From CAG-791 sp002392385 (GTDB taxonomy: Bacteria; Bacillota; Clostridia; Lachnospirales; Lachnospiraceae): DNA of 19,032 nt. Under the pieces are notes generated by a model. It saw nothing but the letters and a program-made list of their open reading frames with translations. It was not told where the DNA came from and did not search any database. Below are positions 15,056-19,032 of the stretch, one piece after another. The translations under genes and the position numbers were made by a program. How positions within the stretch are numbered: the first letter of the stretch is position 1; the number at the start of each line of letters is the position of its first letter. The stretch covers positions 1 through 19,032 of the forward strand of contig CAMOIU010000057.1 in NCBI GenBank assembly GCA_946616295.1. Reading direction: 5' to 3'.

Positions 15056-15223
15056 TACATGGACTCTGTGACGCATGGCCTATGTGATACACGGCCTCTG
15101 TGACACACGGTCTCTGTGACGCATGGTCCCTGTGACGCATGGCCTATGTGATACACGGCCTCTGTGACACACGGTCTCTGTGACGCATGGTCCCTGTGAC
15201 GCATGGTCCCTGTGACGCAGGAC
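15048..15223. repeat. Eleven-copy 16-bp tandem repeat (VNTR)
   Basis: Eleven head-to-tail units of exactly 16 bp, consensus CTCTGTGACGCATGGT, start every 16 bp from 15048 to 15208. The lacI-type stop codon (15053-15055) is inside the first unit. Units 3-6 (15080-15143) and 7-10 (15144-15207) are a second-order 64-bp duplication that differs at one base. The array fills almost the whole gap before the YihY-type gene. The period is not a multiple of three, and the apparent reading frames through it are artefacts. Confidence 0.95.
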
Positions 15224-15251
15224 CGTCAGACATATCCTCCTGAGGATCATC

Positions 15252-16235
15252 ATGAACAATACAGACAATCGCGGTGACAGCTCCACAGTAGACGAAGCCG
15301 TGAACCCCACCGCGCCTCATACTGAAATAATCACACAAGAGACGGAGAGACCGTCCTCCTCCCGCAGCCAGATCCGCTACCGCGTGGTCGGCGGCAGCAA
15401 GGATTTCGCTGTCGCTTTCTCCAGGCGGGGCATCGGAACCTGCGCCTCCAGCGTCGCCTTTTTCTTCTTTATGTCCCTGATCCCCCTGGTCATCCTCCTG
15501 TCCATGCTCCTGCCCTTCCTGGGATTCCCCTATTCCATGATGGCCGAGGCCGCGACCAGTGTGACGCCGGACATGGTGGACCCCCTGGTCCAGCAGATCC
15601 TCCGGGAAGCCTATTCAGCCGGCGGCAGACTCCTGCCCCCGGTCGTTCTTCTCATGCTCTGGTCCTCCTCCGCCGGCATGCTGGCCCTGATCCGGGGACT
15701 CAATACCGTCTACGAAGCGGAGGAGCGCCGCAGCTATCCCATGCTGGTCCTCCTCTCCGTGCTCTATACCCTGAGCCTCCTCCTGCTCTTCATCAGCACG
15801 ATGGTCCTGACTGTCCTGGGTGACTCCCTGCGCGGCTTCCTCTTCGGGATCATCACAGAGACAGACAGCACCGCCGCCATCTACGAAAGCTTCCGCTATC
15901 ACATAGCTTTCCTGCTCTCGGTGGTCATCTTCTCGGTCATGTACACCTTCATCCCCGCCGGCCGCCGCCGCTTCCTGCTCCAGCTGCCCGGGGCCTTCTT
16001 CACCTCGGCCACCTTCCTGGTCTTCTCCTGGTTCTTCTCCCTCTACCTGAGCCACGGCAACAAATACACCCTCTTCTACGGAAGCCTGGCCGCCACCGCC
16101 GTCTTCCTCTTCTGGCTCTACTGCTGCTTCTACATCTTCCTGATCGGCGCCTACCTCAACCAGTACTTCAAGGTCCAGGTGCACAGGGCCGCCCGCACCG
16201 TCAAGCACCGCCTCAAACGCATGCGGGGGAGATAA
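15252..16235 (+). CDS. YihY/BrkB-family inner-membrane protein
   Basis: A 327-residue membrane protein of the YihY/virulence factor BrkB family (once misnamed RNase BN). After a polar N-terminus of about 60 residues come six hydrophobic segments. Family features are VAFFFFMSLIPLVILLSMLL in the first segment, the later MLWSSSAGMLALIRGLNTVY, and the C-terminal YGSLAATAVFLFWLYCCFYI before GAYLNQYF. The molecular role of the family is not settled; some members have been proposed as transporters or exporters. GAGG lies seven bases before the ATG at 15252. Transcription may continue from the regulator through the 16-bp repeat array or start from an unseen promoter. A bidirectional terminator lies downstream. 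Confidence 0.9.
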   Translation: MNNTDNRGDSSTVDEAVNPTAPHTEIITQETERPSSSRSQIRYRVVGGSKDFAVAFSRRGIGTCASSVAFFFFMSLIPLVILLSMLLPFLGFPYSMMAEAATSVTPDMVDPLVQQILREAYSAGGRLLPPVVLLMLWSSSAGMLALIRGLNTVYEAEERRSYPMLVLLSVLYTLSLLLLFISTMVLTVLGDSLRGFLFGIITETDSTAAIYESFRYHIAFLLSVVIFSVMYTFIPAGRRRFLLQLPGAFFTSATFLVFSWFFSLYLSHGNKYTLFYGSLAATAVFLFWLYCCFYIFLIGAYLNQYFKVQVHRAARTVKHRLKRMRGR

Positions 16236-16249
16236 TTATTTCTGCGGCG

Positions 16250-16395
16250 CCAGGAAGCTTGTGTGAGAAACGTCCCTTCCTGGACTGGTCCACGTCATTG
16301 TTACCGGCTACGTGATTTTCAGCTTCCAATCACACAGCTGATAACGGCTTGAATTGTTATCGTGACTGAGTGTGTGATTTTCAGCTTCCAATCAC
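16250..16395. repeat. Series of short hairpins, including a duplicated 22-mer
   Basis: Four small inverted repeats follow the YihY-type gene: CCAGGAA/TTCCTGG (16250-16283); GTGATT/AATCAC in a 22-bp element (16312-16333); GATAAC/GTTATC, also 22 bp with a 10-nt loop (16340-16361); and an exact second copy of the first 22-mer (16374-16395). They occupy a stretch without any gene. Their function is unknown. Confidence 0.75.
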
Positions 16396-16422
16396 GCAAA
16401 AAAGACTCTGGCACCAGACATA

Positions 16423-16463
16423 AAAACGCATATAGACCCTTCAGAGGGATCTATATGCGTTTT
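16423..16463. terminator. Bidirectional intrinsic terminator
   Basis: AAAACGCATATAGA (16423-16436) pairs with TCTATATGCGTTTT (16450-16463). An inner CCCT/AGGG extends the stem around a TCAG loop, with one bulged A. The symmetric A and T runs give a U-tract in both directions. It lies between the convergent YihY-type gene and the minus-strand hypothetical gene, so it can serve both. Confidence 0.88.
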
Positions 16464-16505
16464 AAAGCCTTATGCTACAGTCTTTTCTTCTGCTACAGTC
16501 TTATC

Positions 16506-17165
16506 TCAGATCGTATTCTCGTACTTATCTGCCTCGGACAGTCTCATCATCTTGCCGTTGAGGACGATATAGCCGTCCTCCGGGTCGTTGTGAGGGATGT
16601 AGCGGGGCATGTCGTCCGTTTCGGGATGGACATGGCCGTACTGGCGGCAGGAGATATCGTCCACGCCGCTGAGTCTGTGGCCGTCGTCGGCCTGGGCGGA
16701 GCCGGGTGCGCGGCGGGTGAATCCGAAGATGTTGGATCCCCGGATCTGGTCAAAGGAAAGGGTCCCTCCGTTCTTATTCCTGCGGGTGTCCGCGGAAGAG
16801 CGGGATGCCGCGAGATCCCGAAAGGTACCGGTCTTCTCGGAAAGGTTCTTCTTCAGAAAGCTTCCGAGGCTTCCGTCATCGCCGGACTCGGACAGGCCGG
16901 GGATGGAACCGGACGATGTGTGCTTATGCGCGGCGGCATCGGATACCGTCGTGCCCGTCCCGGGTCTTCCCAGGGGATTCCTTTTGGAGCCGAGAGGGGC
17001 TGTGGGATCGTAATCGGTCTGCCTTCCATAGGAGCGGCTGGCCGAAGAAGCGGTCCTGGTACTGCCTGCCTTTTTCCTGTCGGCGTCAGCTTTCTTCTTT
17101 TTATTGGACAGGAGCGAGGCACCAGCTATAACAAGAACAACCAGTAACTGTATGACTAAATCCAT
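16506..17165 (-). CDS. Hypothetical membrane-anchored protein with conserved-looking C-terminus
   Basis: A 219-residue protein not assigned to a named family. Residues about 3-20 (LVIQLLVVLVIAGASLL) form a single N-terminal membrane segment followed by a Lys-rich stop (NKKKK), so the rest is probably cytoplasmic. Residues 25-155 are low-complexity, rich in Ser, Gly, Arg and Asp, and likely disordered. The last 50 residues look structured, with CRQYGHVHPE, then YIPHNDPEDGYIVLNGKMMR. The Cys and His residues could bind metal, but this is speculation. The ATG at 17165 has GAGGAG about seven bases upstream. It follows the AlaX-like gene by 63 nt on the same strand and may share its transcript. 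Clostridial distribution is suspected but unproven. Confidence 0.75.
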   Translation of the reverse strand: MDLVIQLLVVLVIAGASLLSNKKKKADADRKKAGSTRTASSASRSYGRQTDYDPTAPLGSKRNPLGRPGTGTTVSDAAAHKHTSSGSIPGLSESGDDGSLGSFLKKNLSEKTGTFRDLAASRSSADTRRNKNGGTLSFDQIRGSNIFGFTRRAPGSAQADDGHRLSGVDDISCRQYGHVHPETDDMPRYIPHNDPEDGYIVLNGKMMRLSEADKYENTI

Positions 17166-17228
17166 CTGCTCTCTCCTCTCTTCTCAGTTCATCCGCCATT
17201 GCCCGTAAGAGACAGTTTAAGATCGTCT

Positions 17229-18737
17229 TCACTCCGCGGGCGTCTGTAAGGATGTCAGGGCTGCCCGCACGGCTTCTCTGTCCGCCTTCACGCTTCCCTG
17301 CACCATCGCGGCGCTGCCGCCGCCCCGGGCGGAAAGGCTGCCGGCCAGAAACCGGCTGATCTGTCTGGCGTCCGCACCGCCGTAGGAACCGACAATATAA
17401 GTATAGCCCTTCTCTCCCGCCAGCGTAAAGACCCCGCAGTAGCCGGCCCCCGCGAGGCCGTCCGGTGTCTGCGTCTGTCCGGCTGCCGCGGAGCCAGAAG
17501 GCGACTGCGTCTGTCCGGCTGCCGAGGAACCGGAAGGTGTCCGCGTCTGTCCGGCTGCCGCGATCCGGTCTTCTTCCCGGGCGCAGAGGCTGTTGACCAG
17601 GTTCCTCTGGGTGATGACCGACATGGCATCCTCGAAGATCCAGACATTGCCCGCCCTGTCCGGCCGGGCATTTTCCAGGCAGAGGTCCGCGATGCGTTCC
17701 TGGAGCTGCCGGATGTCCCGGCGGCTCTCCTCCAGCTCTCCCAGAACTCTCTCCACGCCGTCCGCGATATTCTCCTGGGGGCTGTTGGTGAGGTGGGAGA
17801 CCTGCTCGGTCTGTCTCTGCTGGAGCTGTGTATAGCGCAGTGCCCTGGCGCCGCAGGCGATGGTCAGGCGCATACCGCCCTTGTAGCGCAGGACACGGAG
17901 AATGCGAATGATCCCGATCTCCCCGGTCCGGCGCACATGGGGCGCGCAGCAGGCGCAGACATCCACGTCCTGCACGGTCACGATCCGGAGCGGGCCCTCG
18001 ATCTCCTTTTTGCTCCTGTAGACCAGGGTCTCCAGTTCCCCGGCGTTGGGAAAACGTGCGCTCACCGGCACATCCTTCCAGACGACCCGGTTGGCGGCCT
18101 CTTCCAGAGCCTCGATCTCCGTGTCGGACAGCTGGCCGTTCACGTCCAGAGTCACGCTGTGATCGCTGAGGTGGAAACCGATATTGTCAAAACCATACTG
18201 CCTGTGCATGAGACCGGACAGGATATGCTCTCCGGTGTGGCACTGCATGAAGCCGAAGCGCCGCTCCCAGTCCAGGGAGCCTGTGACGGTACGGCCAGGG
18301 GTACATGCCGTCTCCGGGGCCTGCCCCGACAGATCCGGCGTACTGCCGACTGTTTGTTCTGTATTGCCGACTGTTTTTGCAACGATGTGCTCGATCACGC
18401 CGTCGGGCCGGATCCGGACATCCAGGACCCGGCAGCCGGCAAGAATGCCTGTATCCGCGGACTGGCCGCCGCCCTCGGGGAAGAAGGCCGTCCGGTCCAG
18501 AACCACCGCCAGGCAGTCAGGGTCTGGCTCTCCGTTCTCTCCGCTTACCGGCCTGACGGCCAGGATCTCGGCGGTGAAGTCTCTGCAGAAGGCATCCTCT
18601 TCATAAAGCCTGCGGGTGGCCGGCAGGGTCTCCGCGCCGCAGGCGGCCGGCAGAATTTCTGCGCCGGAAACGGCCTGCAGGGCCTCCGCACCGGTGGCAA
18701 CCGGCAGGGCGTCTGTGCTGTTTATCTCTGTGCTCAC
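17229..18737 (-). CDS. AlaX-like alanyl-tRNA editing protein with DHHA1 domain
   Basis: A 502-residue relative of the alanyl-tRNA synthetase editing region (AlaX-L type), which hydrolyses Ser- or Gly-tRNA(Ala). The N-terminal barrel contains FFPEGGGQSADTG. The zinc site is HTGEH plus CCAPH (HxxxH and CxxxH). A coiled-coil-like stretch (about residues 310-350) precedes a DHHA1 domain ending GGGSAAMVQGS. Two repeat tracts are odd. Residues 10-41 are 3.5 copies of a 9-residue repeat (ALPVATGAE, ALQAVSGAE, ILPAACGAE). A 12-residue repeat (AAGQTRTPSGSS, AAGQTQSPSGSA, AAGQTQTPDGLA) is inserted in the DHHA1 region. The start is a GTG whose bases overlap the prfB stop (GTGA); no ATG precedes the conserved region. 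Confidence 0.88.
   Translation of the reverse strand: MSTEINSTDALPVATGAEALQAVSGAEILPAACGAETLPATRRLYEEDAFCRDFTAEILAVRPVSGENGEPDPDCLAVVLDRTAFFPEGGGQSADTGILAGCRVLDVRIRPDGVIEHIVAKTVGNTEQTVGSTPDLSGQAPETACTPGRTVTGSLDWERRFGFMQCHTGEHILSGLMHRQYGFDNIGFHLSDHSVTLDVNGQLSDTEIEALEEAANRVVWKDVPVSARFPNAGELETLVYRSKKEIEGPLRIVTVQDVDVCACCAPHVRRTGEIGIIRILRVLRYKGGMRLTIACGARALRYTQLQQRQTEQVSHLTNSPQENIADGVERVLGELEESRRDIRQLQERIADLCLENARPDRAGNVWIFEDAMSVITQRNLVNSLCAREEDRIAAAGQTRTPSGSSAAGQTQSPSGSAAAGQTQTPDGLAGAGYCGVFTLAGEKGYTYIVGSYGGADARQISRFLAGSLSARGGGSAAMVQGSVKADREAVRAALTSLQTPAE
17455..17560. repeat. In-frame 36-bp tandem repeat inside the AlaX-like gene
   Basis: The segment GCGTCTGTCCGGCTGCCG recurs at 17471, 17507 and 17543 with an exact 36-bp spacing, coding for three 12-residue units. 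Because 36 is a multiple of three the frame is kept, so copy-number change would only alter loop length. Confidence 0.9.
18615..18710. repeat. In-frame 27-bp repeat at the 5' end of the AlaX-like gene
   Basis: About 3.5 copies of a 27-bp unit encode a 9-residue Ala/Glu-rich repeat just before the editing domain (residues 10-41). The units are diverged at the DNA level but stay exactly in frame. Confidence 0.85.
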
Positions 18738-19032
18738 TGTGCGTCACCGCTGCGGCCGGCGTTGCCCGCCTCCATCTTCAGATAGGCGTTGATGAAACGG
18801 TCGATGTCGCCGTCCAGGACCGCGCCGGTGTTGGAGGTCTCCTCGCCGGTCCGGGTGTCCTTGACCATGGTATAGGGCTGCAGGACGTAGGAACGGATCT
18901 GGCTGCCCCAGGCGATGTCGCGGACCTCGCCGCGGATGCCCTTGAGCTTGTTCTCCTCCTCTTCCATCTTGAGCATGTAGAGCTTGGCCTTGAGCATCTG
19001 CATGGCCTTGTCCTTGTTCTGGAACTGGGAGC
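18734..19032 (-). CDS. prfB: Peptide chain release factor 2, C-terminal part (runs off window)
   Basis: The last 98 or so codons of release factor 2, which ends translation at UGA and UAA codons. The visible part begins SQFQNKDKAMQMLKAKLYML, the helix after the peptidyl-hydrolysis domain. It continues through RGEVRDIAWGSQIRSYVLQP and the PYTMVKDTRTG segment, all standard for RF2, and ends with LDGDIDRFINAYL and a short variable tail. The GGQ motif, the SPF stop-codon recognition motif and any programmed frameshift site lie beyond 19032 and cannot be checked. Its stop overlaps the GTG start of the AlaX-like gene (GTGA), suggesting translational coupling of two translation-related genes. Confidence 0.93.
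   Translation of the reverse strand, partial: SQFQNKDKAMQMLKAKLYMLKMEEEENKLKGIRGEVRDIAWGSQIRSYVLQPYTMVKDTRTGEETSNTGAVLDGDIDRFINAYLKMEAGNAGRSGDAQ

Noticed and set aside
14989..15338. Minus-strand frames through the 16-bp repeat
   Set aside because: Repetitive Arg/His/Cys peptides caused by a period not divisible by three; not plausible proteins.

Overview
The window looks like chromosomal DNA of a fairly GC-rich member of the Clostridia, probably a gut Lachnospiraceae-type organism. This is inferred from strong AGGAGG-type ribosome binding sites, lipobox-anchored solute-binding proteins, a multi-sugar (CUT1) transporter locus without its own ATPase, and the gene families present. No rRNA, tRNA, CRISPR array, insertion sequence or prophage gene was seen.

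Layout. (1) 1-514 has no gene. It holds three imperfect copies of a 15-16 bp repeat and then five tandem long hairpins with a 71-72 bp period. (2) 515-6504 is a seven-gene minus-strand operon. In transcription order it encodes a KDPG-type aldolase, a YhcH/YiaL-family protein, a TRAP transporter (DctP, DctQ, DctM), an HpcH/HpaI aldolase and an RpiB-like isomerase. It looks like an uptake and catabolic unit for a uronate or other sugar acid. (3) 6505-6740 is a divergent control region, followed by a LysR-type regulator on the plus strand (6741-7598). (4) 7599-7722 separates convergent genes and carries a sixth, solitary copy of the hairpin family. (5) 7723-13726 is a minus-strand fructan/sucrose-type operon: two CUT1 permeases, a solute-binding lipoprotein, a DUF624/YesL-like membrane protein and a cytoplasmic GH32 fructosidase. 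(6) 13727-14056 is its control region with a good promoter and two LacI-type operators, followed by a divergent LacI-family regulator (14057-15055). (7) An 11-copy, 16-bp tandem repeat begins inside the end of that regulator gene and leads into a YihY/BrkB membrane protein (15252-16235). (8) 16236-16505 contains a series of hairpins ending in a bidirectional terminator. (9) 16506-19032 is a minus-strand housekeeping cluster: the 3' end of prfB (release factor 2), a translationally coupled AlaX-like alanyl-tRNA editing protein, and an unrecognised membrane-anchored protein.

The two catabolic loci share a design: a divergent regulator, a transporter, and intracellular enzymes. The most unusual property is the density of short tandem repeats and palindromes. 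They occur between genes, at gene ends, and in frame inside one gene. The 71-bp hairpin family is the best candidate for something undescribed: base pairing is kept while the sequence of the stem changes.
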